NCBI RefSeq assembly: GCF_000372965.1
Contig: NZ_KB890028.1
Span: 1 to 21,308 of the forward strand
Direction: 5' to 3'
DNA: 21,308 nucleotides
Origin: Hoeflea sp. 108
GTDB taxonomy: Bacteria; Pseudomonadota; Alphaproteobacteria; Rhizobiales; Rhizobiaceae
Each line of letters opens with the position of its first letter. Position 1 is the stretch's first letter. Shown in pieces: positions 14,803-21,308 of this stretch. Both the position numbers and the translations under genes were made by a program. Under the pieces are notes generated by a model. That model made no database searches. It saw nothing but the letters and a program-made list of their open reading frames with translations, and was not told the origin of the DNA.

Positions 14803-15159
14803 TCAGCCCAAAAGCAGCTGAGGCTGCGTGGGCAGAACGATCCACTCGACGATATTGCCCGGTCCGATTGTGAACCCGCGCTTCCGCAGCGCAGCAGCAT
14901 CATCATCATCGCTCAGCTTGCATATCGTTCCGTGGCTTGCGGAATCGTCAAAATTGACCACTCCGATCTCATCGCCCTTGCGCCCATAGACGTGCGCGTG
15001 CGTCTGCCCAGCCCCATGGGTCGGCTGATCTATCCGTATGCTATTGTCGAAGCGACCCTTGACCCATTTCCCTTCGTCAAGCCGCTCGAACCCTGTGCCA
15101 TCGTCGGACACAAGGATCTTGCTCAACGTCACCAGGCTCGAAAACTCGCTTAACCTCAA
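14803..15159 (-). CDS. Small conserved-looking protein of unknown function
   Basis: This minus-strand frame of 118 codons is convergent to the DUF2493 gene. It has a realistic protein composition: GFERLDEGKWVKGRFDNSI, then THGAGQTHAHVYGRKGDEIG, VVNFDDSASHG, and a C-terminal ALRKRGFTIGPGNIVEWIVL. The HAHVYGRKG...VVNFD...SHG pattern resembles small hypothetical proteins I have seen elsewhere, but I cannot name the family. The histidines in THAHVYGRKG and SHG could suit a metal site or a nuclease, which is speculation. The start is uncertain. A TTG at 15159 has GGGGGTGA a few bases upstream; a GTG at 15132 or another TTG would give a shorter protein beginning near ILVSDDG. No membrane segment or signal peptide is seen. 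Confidence 0.6.
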   Translation of the reverse strand: MRLSEFSSLVTLSKILVSDDGTGFERLDEGKWVKGRFDNSIRIDQPTHGAGQTHAHVYGRKGDEIGVVNFDDSASHGTICKLSDDDDAAALRKRGFTIGPGNIVEWIVLPTQPQLLLG

Positions 15160-15483
15160 GCATCACCCCCGCTTCTGGGCGGATACAGCCCGCCTGCTAC
15201 GCACTTATTGGTCAGACGGCGAATGCCCGTGCGGCCCTGAAACCGATGAAGACAATAGAGTCGGGGAATCGTGGTCGCCAGCCCCATGGCAAAAGACCCC
15301 CCCGCTTATCTGCGCTGATCCTTGGTCCAGCCGATGGCCTGACGCCATCAACCCGCAAGGGGTCGGACTACGCAAAGCGTGCCGCCGCGCCGGCTTCGCC
15401 CGCGCGGTGATTGCGGCCACCGGCCAGACACATCGGGCGCCTGTCAGCGGGGGATGGTCCTCCGCCCAACAGGAGCCGGTTCC
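15160..15483 (+). other. Gene-free stretch with hairpins before the tiny membrane ORF
   Basis: No gene is recognised. It contains a hairpin CCGCGC...GCGCGG (15385-15407) with an inner GGC-TTC-GCC. A nested fold follows at 15440-15473: outer CCTGT/ACAGG, inner GCGGGGG/CCTCCGC. The outer 3' arm overlaps the AGGAG ribosome-binding site (15471-15475) of the ORF at 15484, which recalls the leaders at 4448 and 5793. Confidence 0.45.
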
Positions 15484-15621
15484 ATGTCCTTCACCGATGC
15501 ACACGCCTTCGCCTTCAGCCTCGCCGCCACCCTGATGGTCGCCATCGTGATCTTCCGCGCCGGCGACGGAACGCTGGGCGTTTATCTGAACAGTCAAGCT
15601 GTCTCACTGGCATTTCGCTGA
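15484..15621 (+). pseudogene. Tiny membrane ORF, probably cut by the mer element
   Basis: The ORF of 45 codons starts MSFTDAHAFAFSLAATLMVAIVIFRAGDGT, one predicted transmembrane helix, with AGGAG eight nt before the ATG. From memory, similar small backbone proteins continue after GDGT-GV with a hydrophilic tail rich in Asp and Tyr. Here the frame instead runs through LNSQAVSLAFR, across the start of the mer segment, and stops within the merR coding region. I infer that insertion at about 15584-15590 removed the native tail. The alternative is a genuinely short membrane peptide. Function is unknown. Confidence 0.5.
15576..15583 (+). repeat. Left copy of 8-bp direct repeat GGGCGTTT
   Basis: The same eight bases occur at 19369-19376, so the repeats bracket the mer genes. 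They may be a short duplication from cassette insertion or a chance match. Confidence 0.3.
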
Positions 15622-16044
15622 GCTCGCCGGCTCCCGGAACAGCGTCTCGATCAGCGGACATTCCCGCCGATTGCCTTCTGTGCATTGGGCCACCACGTCC
15701 TTCAGCACTCGCTCCATGCGTTTCAGGTCGGCGATCTTTTCACGCACGTCGTCGAGATGCGCGGCGGCAACGGCGCTTGCCTCGGCGCAGGGCTGGTCGC
15801 GCTCGTCGACGAGGCGCAGCAGTTCACGGACTTCATCGAGGGAGAAGCCGAGCTCGCGCGCCCGCAAGACGAAGCGAAGCCGTCGCTCGTGGGTGCTGTC
15901 GTAGCTGCGATAGCCGCTCGCCGTGCGCGGCGGCTCCGGCAGGAGGCCGACCTTCTCGTAATAGCGGACCGTCTCCAGATTGCACCCTGTGCGCTGTGCG
16001 AGTTCGGCGCGCTTGAGGCCTTTCACGCCAGCGTGATCGCGCAT
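15604..16044 (-). CDS. merR: MerR-type Hg(II)-responsive regulator
   Basis: A 146-residue MerR-family activator/repressor. The N-terminal winged helix carries LKRAELAQRTGCNLETVRYYEKVGLLPEPPR, followed by GYRSYDSTHERRLRFVLRARELGFSLDEVRELL. A dimerisation helix and a metal-binding end come next. The expected mercury ligands are visible: Cys86, Cys121 and Cys129, the last two in QCTEGNRRECPLIETL with a C-x7-C spacing. MerR holds RNA polymerase at the mer promoter and, on binding Hg(II), twists the DNA to switch it on. The ATG at 16044 has an AAGGGG ribosome-binding site about eight nt upstream. The gene diverges from merT across an 85-bp region containing the operator. The last residues (EPASSAKCQ) lie next to the presumed element end. 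Confidence 0.92.
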   Translation of the reverse strand: MRDHAGVKGLKRAELAQRTGCNLETVRYYEKVGLLPEPPRTASGYRSYDSTHERRLRFVLRARELGFSLDEVRELLRLVDERDQPCAEASAVAAAHLDDVREKIADLKRMERVLKDVVAQCTEGNRRECPLIETLFREPASSAKCQ

Positions 16045-16057
16045 CCAAAAATACCCC

Positions 16058-16089
16058 TTGACCCTGTAGTTGCTACAGACCGCACATTA
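16058..16089 (+). promoter_or_regulatory. mer promoter/operator between merR and merT
   Basis: TTGACC (16058-16063) is followed by the dyad CTGTAG-TTG-CTACAG (16064-16078) and a weak -10 (CACATT at 16083 or ACATTA at 16084). The 19-20 bp spacer, longer than usual, with a dyad between the hexamers is the hallmark of MerR-controlled promoters. The same dyad would also cover the leftward merR promoter. Confidence 0.8.
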
Positions 16090-16129
16090 GCGCCTGGATA
16101 GGTTTTCGACAAGAAGAGCGAGGTCGAAC

Positions 16130-16555
16130 ATGAATGCATCCCGACACGGACCAGCAGACGTTGCACCGACTGCGGCAAACCTGACGACGCCAGAGCGAAG
16201 CGAGGCCGGGCGACAGCGCCTGGTCGCCGTCGGCGGCATACTCGGCGCCATCGCCGCCTCGTCCTGTTGCATCATTCCGCTCGTCCTGTTCAGCCTCGGC
16301 ATCGGCGGCGCCTGGATCGGCAATCTGACGGCGCTTGCGCCCTACAAGCCACTGTTTGTCGCCGCAACGGCGGGCATGCTCGGCTACGGCTTCTACCTTG
16401 TCTACTGGAAGCCGCGACAGGCCTGTGCCGATGGGGCTGCCTGCACGCGCGCCGTCCCCAGCCGCCTCGTTCAGATCGCGCTCTGGTTCGCGACCGTACT
16501 CGTCGCCGCTGCTTTCGCCTTCGACTACGTCGCGCCGCTGCTGCTTTCCGCCTGA
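16130..16555 (+). CDS. merT: Mercuric transport protein MerT
   Basis: A 141-residue inner-membrane protein with three predicted transmembrane helices that carries Hg(II) into the cytoplasm for reduction. The first helix has the vicinal pair Cys46-Cys47 in ASSCCIIPLVLFSLGIGGAW. The loop between helices 2 and 3 has the second pair, Cys99 and Cys105, in ACADGAACTRAVP. Helix 3 is LVQIALWFATVLVAAAFAFDYVAPLLL, split around the loop. The N-terminal 28 residues are longer and more polar than in Tn21/Tn501 MerT (about 116 residues), common in other lineages. ATG 16130 has GAGCGAGG upstream. It is first in the merT-merP-merF-merBA operon driven by the MerR promoter. Confidence 0.9.
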   Translation: MNASRHGPADVAPTAANLTTPERSEAGRQRLVAVGGILGAIAASSCCIIPLVLFSLGIGGAWIGNLTALAPYKPLFVAATAGMLGYGFYLVYWKPRQACADGAACTRAVPSRLVQIALWFATVLVAAAFAFDYVAPLLLSA

Positions 16556-16575
16556 CACCAAGAGGAGACTACCCC

Positions 16576-16869
16576 ATGAGGAAGAGTTTGAGCGCTTTCA
16601 CTTTGATCGCGTCGGTGATGACTGCGCCTGCCGCCTTCGCCGCCGAACGCACTGTGACGTTTGCCGTCGACAACATGACCTGCGCCTCGTGCCCCTACAT
16701 CGTGAAGACCACGATGGCGGCAATCCCCGGTGTCGCGAAGGTGACCGTCTCCTTCGAGGCGAAGTCCGCGACCGTGACCTTCGACGACGCTAAGACGAGC
16801 ACCGATGCCATCGCAGCCGCCAGCATGAATGCTGGTTATCCGGCCCACCCGACGCAGCAAGGCAGCTAG
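16576..16869 (+). CDS. merP: Periplasmic mercury-binding protein MerP
   Basis: A 97-residue secreted metal chaperone. Residues 1-22 form a signal peptide (MRKSLSAFTLIASVMTAPAAFA, likely cleaved before AERTV). The mature part is one heavy-metal-associated (HMA) domain with Cys36 and Cys39 in NMTCASCPYIVK. MerP binds Hg(II) in the periplasm and hands it to MerT. AGAGGAG lies about 6 nt before the ATG. The gene is 20 nt after merT, and its stop codon directly abuts the merF ATG. An upstream in-frame extension across merT is a shadow. Confidence 0.92.
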   Translation: MRKSLSAFTLIASVMTAPAAFAAERTVTFAVDNMTCASCPYIVKTTMAAIPGVAKVTVSFEAKSATVTFDDAKTSTDAIAAASMNAGYPAHPTQQGS

Positions 16870-17118
16870 ATGACTGATCGCGCCGTAATCCGCGCAGGTG
16901 CCGTTGGCGCCGTCCTCGCCGCGATCTGCTGCGCGGCGCCGCTCCTCGCCGTCGGCCTGTCTCTGGCGGGTCTTGGCACGTGGCTGACAGGTGTGGGTGC
17001 AGTGGTGCTTCCCCTGATCGTCGCGGGCTTCGGCTTCGGCGCGTGGGGGCCCCATCATCGCCGGGCAAGAGCCACGGCCTATGAGACGAAGATTCGCAAG
17101 GAAGGCGTGAAGCCATGA
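16870..17118 (+). CDS. merF: MerF-like mercury membrane transporter
   Basis: An 82-residue protein with two predicted transmembrane helices (about 9-36 and 39-58), joined by a short loop. The vicinal pair Cys20-Cys21 sits in LAAICCAAPLLAVGLSLAGLG, matching the MerF pattern of CC in helix 1. MerF is an alternative Hg(II) importer. The second cysteine pair found in many MerF proteins is missing: the tail is GPHHRRARATAYETKIRKEG, where two histidines might contribute. The start abuts the merP stop, and the end overlaps the merBA start by four bases (ATGA), so the products are likely translationally coupled. Confidence 0.8.
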   Translation: MTDRAVIRAGAVGAVLAAICCAAPLLAVGLSLAGLGTWLTGVGAVVLPLIVAGFGFGAWGPHHRRARATAYETKIRKEGVKP

Positions 17119-19352
17119 ACGATTGCTGTGCAACCTCCTCCCGGGACAACCCGGCCGTTTCTCAGCCCGCGACACTGGCGAGCTTTGCCGTTCGACCGGG
17201 CGTAACGTTTCCGGATTGGTCGGCGGTCACGTCGCCTGTGGTCAAGAACGCTCTGCAGGCGATGGTCGGGTCCGACCACGTGCTCAATCGCTGGAGCGGT
17301 TACGATCCCGCCACCGACAGGGTGCGTGTTGCGTTGCTCCGACTCTACGCCGACCACGGGGGTGCCCCGACCATAAGCGCGCTTGCGGAGCGTACAAAAC
17401 TCAGTGAGATGGTCATCCGGCCACTGCTCGACGAGCTCCGCCGGCGCGACCTCGTCGTTCTCGATGGCGAGCTGATCGTCGGCGCCTATCCGTTCAGCGA
17501 TCATAACACCGGCCATCGGGTCACTCTGGACGGACGCACGCTGAATGCAATGTGCGCGGTCGACGCGCTGGGCATCGGTGCCATGACCGATCGCGACACC
17601 GCGATCGCCTCGCCCTGCGGCCATTGCGGCGCACTGATCCGGATCACCACGCAGGACCGAGGGCGGGCACTCGCCGACGTCGAGCCACAGTCGGCCGTCA
17701 TGTGGCAGAGCGTCCGTTATGAAGGCGGCTGCGCCGCGAGCTCGCTCTGCGCGACGACCGCTTTTTTCTGCTCGGACGAGCATCTTTCCGCCTGGCGCGA
17801 CGAACGTTCCACCGACGAGCCAGGTTTCCGGCTGTCGATCGAGGAAGGACTGGAAGCCGGCCGTGCTCTGTTCGGGCCGAGCCTCGCTGGTCTCGATGTG
17901 GCGTCGAAGAGCCTGGTGGTCGCCAACCGACCCTTGCGCACAAACGGTCGCAATGGAGGCGCTTACGATCTCGTCGTCATCGGCGCCGGCTCGGCCGGCT
18001 TCTCGGCCTCGATCACGGCCGCCGATCAGGGCGCACAGGTGGCGCTCATCGGCAGTGGCACCATCGGCGGCACCTGCGTCAATGTCGGCTGCGTGCCGTC
18101 GAAGACCCTGATCCGCGCGGCCGAGACGCTTCATAACGCTCGCGTGGCGGCACGTTTTGCCGGCATTACTGCTGAAGCCGAACTGACAGACTGGCGCGGA
18201 ACCGTTCGTCAGAAGGACACGCTCGTGTCTGGGCTGCGCCAGGCCAAATACGCGGACCTGCTCCCCGCGTACAATGGTATCGCCTATCGCGACGGGCCGG
18301 CTCGCCTCCTCGACGGCGGTGTCGAAGTTGACGGCGCGCGTATTGCCGCTGGCAAGATCATTATCGCAACCGGCGCGCGGCCGGCAGTTCCTGCTATTCC
18401 TGGCCTCGAGACCGTACCGTATCTCACCAGTACGACGGCGCTCGACCTCGAGGAACTGCCGCGATCGCTGCTGGTGATCGGCGGCGGTTATATCGGCGCG
18501 GAGCTCGCCCAGATGTTCGCCCGTGCCGGCGTCAAGGTGACCCTCGTCTGCCGGTCCCGACTGCTCCCCGAGGCCGAGCCCGAGATCGGCGCGGCGCTCA
18601 CGGGGTATTTCGAGGATGAAGGCATCACCGTTATCTCCGGCATCGCTTACCGCGCGATCCGCAAAACCGAGGGCCGAGCGTCACTGACCGTCACGCGTGA
18701 CGGTCACGATGTCCAGATCGACGCCGATCAGGTGCTGATCACCACGGGCCGCACGCCCAACATCGAAGGCCTTGGGCTGGCCGAGCACGGGATCACCGTC
18801 TCGGCGAAGGGCGGCATCGTGGTCGACGACCGCATGCGCACGACCAAGGCTGGCGTCTATGCCGCCGGCGACGTCACCGGCCGCGACCAGTTCGTCTACA
18901 TGGCCGCCTATGGCGCCAAGCTCGCCGCCAAGAACGCCCTCAATGGCGACAGCCTGCGCTACGATAACAGCGCCATGCCCGCTATCGTCTTCACCGATCC
19001 GCAGGTCGCAAGCGTAGGTCTCACCGAGGCGGCGGCGCGTGCGGCCGGGCATGAGATCCGCGTTTCGACGATCGGTCTCGATCAGGTGCCGCGCGCACTC
19101 GCCGCCCGCGACACTCGTGGGCTTATCAAGCTCGTGGCCGATGCTGCTGGCGGTCGTTTGCTCGGCGCCCACATCCTCGCGCCGGAAGGTGCCGACAGCA
19201 TTCAGACCGCGGCTCTCGCGATCCGCCAGGGTCTCACCGTCGATGACCTCGCGGACACGATCTTTCCTTACCTCACCACGGTCGAGGGGCTGAAGCTCGC
19301 AGCACTTTCGTTCGGCAAGGACATCGCCAAACTCTCCTGCTGCGCCGGGTGA
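17115..19352 (+). CDS. merBA: Organomercurial lyase-mercuric reductase fusion (MerBA)
   Basis: A 745-residue fusion of two mercury enzymes. Residues 30-265 are MerB-like and cleave carbon-mercury bonds. The catalytic set is visible as Cys147 and Asp150 in AMCAVDALG and Cys212 in SSLCATTAFF, equivalent to Cys96, Asp99 and Cys159 of plasmid R388-type MerB. A winged-helix segment precedes them. After a linker (about 265-282), residues 283-745 are MerA, a flavin disulfide reductase. It has an FAD fold at DLVVIGAGSAG, redox-active Cys321 and Cys326 in GGTCVNVGCVPSK, an NAD(P) fold at LLVIGGGYIGAE, and the C-terminal pair Cys742-Cys743 in KLSCCAG. The usual HMA (NmerA) domain is absent; MerB takes its place. 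Another CC pair sits at residues 4-5. The fusion would pass Hg(II) directly from lyase to reductase. Confidence 0.93.
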   Translation: MNDCCATSSRDNPAVSQPATLASFAVRPGVTFPDWSAVTSPVVKNALQAMVGSDHVLNRWSGYDPATDRVRVALLRLYADHGGAPTISALAERTKLSEMVIRPLLDELRRRDLVVLDGELIVGAYPFSDHNTGHRVTLDGRTLNAMCAVDALGIGAMTDRDTAIASPCGHCGALIRITTQDRGRALADVEPQSAVMWQSVRYEGGCAASSLCATTAFFCSDEHLSAWRDERSTDEPGFRLSIEEGLEAGRALFGPSLAGLDVASKSLVVANRPLRTNGRNGGAYDLVVIGAGSAGFSASITAADQGAQVALIGSGTIGGTCVNVGCVPSKTLIRAAETLHNARVAARFAGITAEAELTDWRGTVRQKDTLVSGLRQAKYADLLPAYNGIAYRDGPARLLDGGVEVDGARIAAGKIIIATGARPAVPAIPGLETVPYLTSTTALDLEELPRSLLVIGGGYIGAELAQMFARAGVKVTLVCRSRLLPEAEPEIGAALTGYFEDEGITVISGIAYRAIRKTEGRASLTVTRDGHDVQIDADQVLITTGRTPNIEGLGLAEHGITVSAKGGIVVDDRMRTTKAGVYAAGDVTGRDQFVYMAAYGAKLAAKNALNGDSLRYDNSAMPAIVFTDPQVASVGLTEAAARAAGHEIRVSTIGLDQVPRALAARDTRGLIKLVADAAGGRLLGAHILAPEGADSIQTAALAIRQGLTVDDLADTIFPYLTTVEGLKLAALSFGKDIAKLSCCAG

Positions 19353-19364
19353 GCACAATCGGCG

Positions 19365-19739
19365 TCAAGGGCGTTTCCTGCCGATGATCGGTATGACGTC
19401 GGCGGTGCGGTTATCGCGCCGCCGTTCCATAAGCTGGCACAGCGCGCGGACTTGACGATGCTGGGCGAGCACGGTTTCGACGGCGCGCCGCTCCTGTTCG
19501 GCCCGGGCCGTCCCCGCCGGCCGATCCGTCGCGTTGCGCCGGGCTCTCGACTCGGCAACTGCATGGCGGAAGGCTTCCAGCACCTCGGAAGCGCGGTTCG
19601 CGGTCGCGCGACTGACACCTGCCTCGATGGCCAGATTCACAACCGTCAGCCTGCCATCAGCCACGCGGGGGCACCCATAAAGGAGGCGCGCCATCGCCTC
19701 ACGAAGCGCCTGTTCCGTGGCTGCACTGACCGGCTTCAT
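19365..19739 (-). CDS. TnpC-like (Tn554-type) small transposition protein
   Basis: A 124-residue minus-strand protein. The N-terminal part (AATEQALREAMARLLYGC) leads into a helix-turn-helix-like segment, TVVNLAIEAGVSRATANRAS, and the C-terminal half is a charged helix, probably a coiled coil (AEQERRAVETVLAQHRQVRALCQLMERR). Size, layout and position match Tn554 TnpC (about 125 residues) and DUF6262 proteins, which influence orientation or frequency of transposition. Its ATG overlaps the stop of the upstream recombinase gene (ATGA at 19736-19739), so the two are coupled. The frame stays open upstream to 19925, but that part lies inside the recombinase gene. It converges on merBA with a 12-bp gap. 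The assignment rests on architecture and context. Confidence 0.75.
   Translation of the reverse strand: MKPVSAATEQALREAMARLLYGCPRVADGRLTVVNLAIEAGVSRATANRASEVLEAFRHAVAESRARRNATDRPAGTARAEQERRAVETVLAQHRQVRALCQLMERRRDNRTADVIPIIGRKRP
19369..19376 (+). repeat. Right copy of 8-bp direct repeat GGGCGTTT
   Basis: This pairs with 15576-15583 on the other side of the mer genes. It overlaps the 3' end of the TnpC-like gene, so it cannot be a simple target duplication unless that end was rebuilt. Confidence 0.3.
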
Positions 19740-21308
19740 GATGTGCGTTCCTTCAACGGCGCGATGAGCCTGCGTTTTCTGTCGTTGTCCAGGCGCAGCG
19801 CTTCGCGTTGCAGCGGGGAGAGACGCTTGTCGGCGAGAAGATCCTCCGCCTGTGCAATGGAGGCTTCCCATGGCGGGAGATGTCGCTCGACGAGGCAGGC
19901 GTTGGGACATCGGTCGGGCGCGCATCGCGACAGGACCGGCACCGAGGCTGAAGGTTTCTCAGACTCCCGCAGGCAGAGCGCCGTCAATGGGTCGAAGAAG
20001 CAGTCGTTCAGATATCCGACATGCAGCGTGCGCGCCAGATGCGCCAGCATCGCCTTCAGGCGCTTGCGATCGGCCAGTTGCCCCGGAAGCGGGCCGAGTT
20101 CGCGGCCGACCCGCTCCAGTTCCACGCCGACGCGCTTACCGGCGGGTCCGCCTGGACCGTGACCGCGTCGATGGTTTTCGAAGTAGTCGATGATGTCGTC
20201 GAGTTGTCCGAGCGCCAGTTCCTGTTCGACCTCCTGCCTGAAGCCGGATGCGGACGAGCCGGCATAGCCGTTGAACATGGCCACGGAGGCGTGCTTGTAC
20301 TGGATTTTGCCGGCGACAACCCCGAAGGGCCGGTTCGCGATGTACCAGGCCAGCGTTCGCCTGAACTGACGGGTGTTGAAGCGCCAGACGTCTTCTCCCA
20401 CTCGGGGGATCACAGGACTATCGTCCGCGCCATATCGCTCATCGAGATGTTCTCGGAATTGGTTGATCTTCTTGGCGATGAGTATCGGCGTCTCGGCATT
20501 GTTCGTCTCGCGGTCGTCAAGGGCAAGCCATAGCCGCTCTGTCCCCGCATTCCGGCGGAATCGTTCCGAAAGACGCTCGGCAACCCGGATCGCCTGGACG
20601 GCGGCCTCGATGGTGATCCATTCGACCTGTTCGCCGCGAGCGCCGCGATCCTTCCAGGTCACGCCCTCGATCGCCAGCCTTTCTGTTCGCCCGTCCCGGT
20701 CGAGATTCCGTTTCAGGCAGCCGGATCGCAGCGACTGCACCTCACCGTCGCGCATGCCCGTCAGATAGCAACACACGATATAGGCGGCCGTCTGCAGGTG
20801 CCGTTCTTCCCGCGCCAGGCTGATGGCATCGAAGCGCTCCCGCCACGGTCGCCCCGTGTCGGGATCCGGGGGGATCGGCGTGTCCATCCCGCCCACCTCG
20901 AACCCAAGCTCGTCGACAGCATCATGAACCATCGACAACAGGGCCGGATCTTTGTGGACGGTGGTGAGATGCAGCCCGCATTGCATCGTCAGGAGCTTCA
21001 GATTGATGACCTCGCCATCAAACCTGCCGCCCCGCGACAATCTGCCGGTCAGCCCCCCGATCGAAAGAGGTCTTTCCCAGACAGGAATGCCTCTTCCTTC
21101 CTCGCGACGCTTGTCGATCCAGGAGGCCAGCATTACCGCGGGCCGCGTGTGGCGGGCGCGCGAGCGTGCTGCGAACCGGCTGTTCAGTGCATCGGCTTCA
21201 GCCCGGGCAGTGAAGATGTCGTCGCAGAGGTGCTCGACATATTTCAAGGCCCATCGCAGCATTGCGCCGATGACCGGCTCCGGGATGCGCGCGGTCCGGT
21301 TTTCCGAA
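19736..21308 (-). CDS. Tyrosine recombinase of the Tn554 TnpA/TnpB class (5' end off window)
   Basis: The frame is open to the right edge (upstream codons read TARIPEPVIGAMLRWALKYVE), so the start lies outside; at least 523 residues are present. The first catalytic arginine is in CCYLTGMRDGEVQSLR. The second box reads FNTRQFRRTLAWYIANRPFG, with the second arginine. The box ends in IQYKHASVAMFNGYAG, supplying His and the nucleophile Tyr. The first residue of the HxxR box is Arg rather than His. The C-terminal part carries a cysteine cluster (CFFDPLTALC, then RCAPDRCPNAC), typical of the large Tn554-like/plasmid recombinases and perhaps zinc-binding. The enzyme cuts and rejoins DNA at element ends through a phosphotyrosine link. 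It is coupled to the TnpC-like gene. A partner recombinase is expected beyond the window. Confidence 0.88.
   Translation of the reverse strand, partial: SENRTARIPEPVIGAMLRWALKYVEHLCDDIFTARAEADALNSRFAARSRARHTRPAVMLASWIDKRREEGRGIPVWERPLSIGGLTGRLSRGGRFDGEVINLKLLTMQCGLHLTTVHKDPALLSMVHDAVDELGFEVGGMDTPIPPDPDTGRPWRERFDAISLAREERHLQTAAYIVCCYLTGMRDGEVQSLRSGCLKRNLDRDGRTERLAIEGVTWKDRGARGEQVEWITIEAAVQAIRVAERLSERFRRNAGTERLWLALDDRETNNAETPILIAKKINQFREHLDERYGADDSPVIPRVGEDVWRFNTRQFRRTLAWYIANRPFGVVAGKIQYKHASVAMFNGYAGSSASGFRQEVEQELALGQLDDIIDYFENHRRGHGPGGPAGKRVGVELERVGRELGPLPGQLADRKRLKAMLAHLARTLHVGYLNDCFFDPLTALCLRESEKPSASVPVLSRCAPDRCPNACLVERHLPPWEASIAQAEDLLADKRLSPLQREALRLDNDRKRRLIAPLKERTS

Larger units (their letters stand above)
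15586..21308. mobile_element. Mercury-resistance element with Tn554-like recombinase genes (partial)
   Basis: The segment holds merR, merTPF and merBA, then a small TnpC-like gene and a large tyrosine recombinase gene on the opposite strand. In Tn554, tnpA-tnpB-tnpC are followed by resistance cargo, and the layout here matches that, with tnpA expected beyond the right edge. The left end is placed where the tiny membrane ORF loses its expected sequence, just before the merR stop. The right end is outside the window. Boundaries are inferred. Confidence 0.55.

Noticed and set aside
1..21308. CRISPR arrays, rRNA or tRNA genes, and a replication origin
   Set aside because: No repeat-spacer pattern, RNA gene or iteron array of an origin type was seen. 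The only iterated array (1010-1117) fits hipBA operators better.

Overview
The window is about 21.3 kb of GC-rich DNA whose codon use, gene families and mosaic layout suggest an alphaproteobacterium, most likely Rhizobiales-like. It reads as accessory DNA (a conjugative plasmid or integrative element) rather than chromosomal core. This placement is inferred from gene content and was not tested by any search.

Region 1 (1-4401) is a scar-like zone. It begins with the C-terminal part of a ribose/sugar-type ABC permease on the minus strand, cut at about 720. A complete hipB-hipA toxin-antitoxin operon follows (1133-2779). Its promoter carries four operator-like units at an exact 27-bp period, overlapping a near-consensus sigma-70 promoter. 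About 1.2 kb without a recognisable gene comes next, then the C-terminal third of a dihydrolipoamide dehydrogenase (3958-4401) with no N-terminus. A diverged inverted repeat of about 65 bp (839-904 and 3372-3435) brackets hipBA.

Region 2 (4440-15621) is a plasmid/ICE backbone module on the plus strand: a DUF932 protein, a large ParB-like protein, a giant strawberry-notch-type methyltransferase-helicase, a Toprim primase-like protein, and a DUF2493 (SLOG) protein. A small unknown minus-strand gene and a tiny membrane ORF follow. The helicase and Toprim genes are joined in one 1781-codon frame. The sequence indicates that a one-base shift near 12466-12470 removed the helicase stop, which originally overlapped the Toprim start as TAATG. 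The DUF932 and ParB genes share a gap-free leader of about 82 nt: a common AGAGTGAGAG box, then a two-stem RNA fold whose outer stem differs in sequence but stays paired, with the ribosome-binding site in or directly beside that stem. The helicase leader has related boxes.

Region 3 (about 15586 to the right edge) is a mercury resistance module: merR diverging from merT-merP-merF-merBA. MerBA is an organomercurial lyase fused to mercuric reductase. Convergent to it are a Tn554-TnpC-like small protein and a large tyrosine recombinase that runs off the right edge. The tiny membrane ORF at 15484 loses its expected C-terminus just before merR, which probably marks the left end of this insertion. 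Together the mer products would detect Hg(II), import it, cleave organomercurials and reduce Hg(II) to Hg(0). The recombinase pair probably moved the cassette into the backbone.
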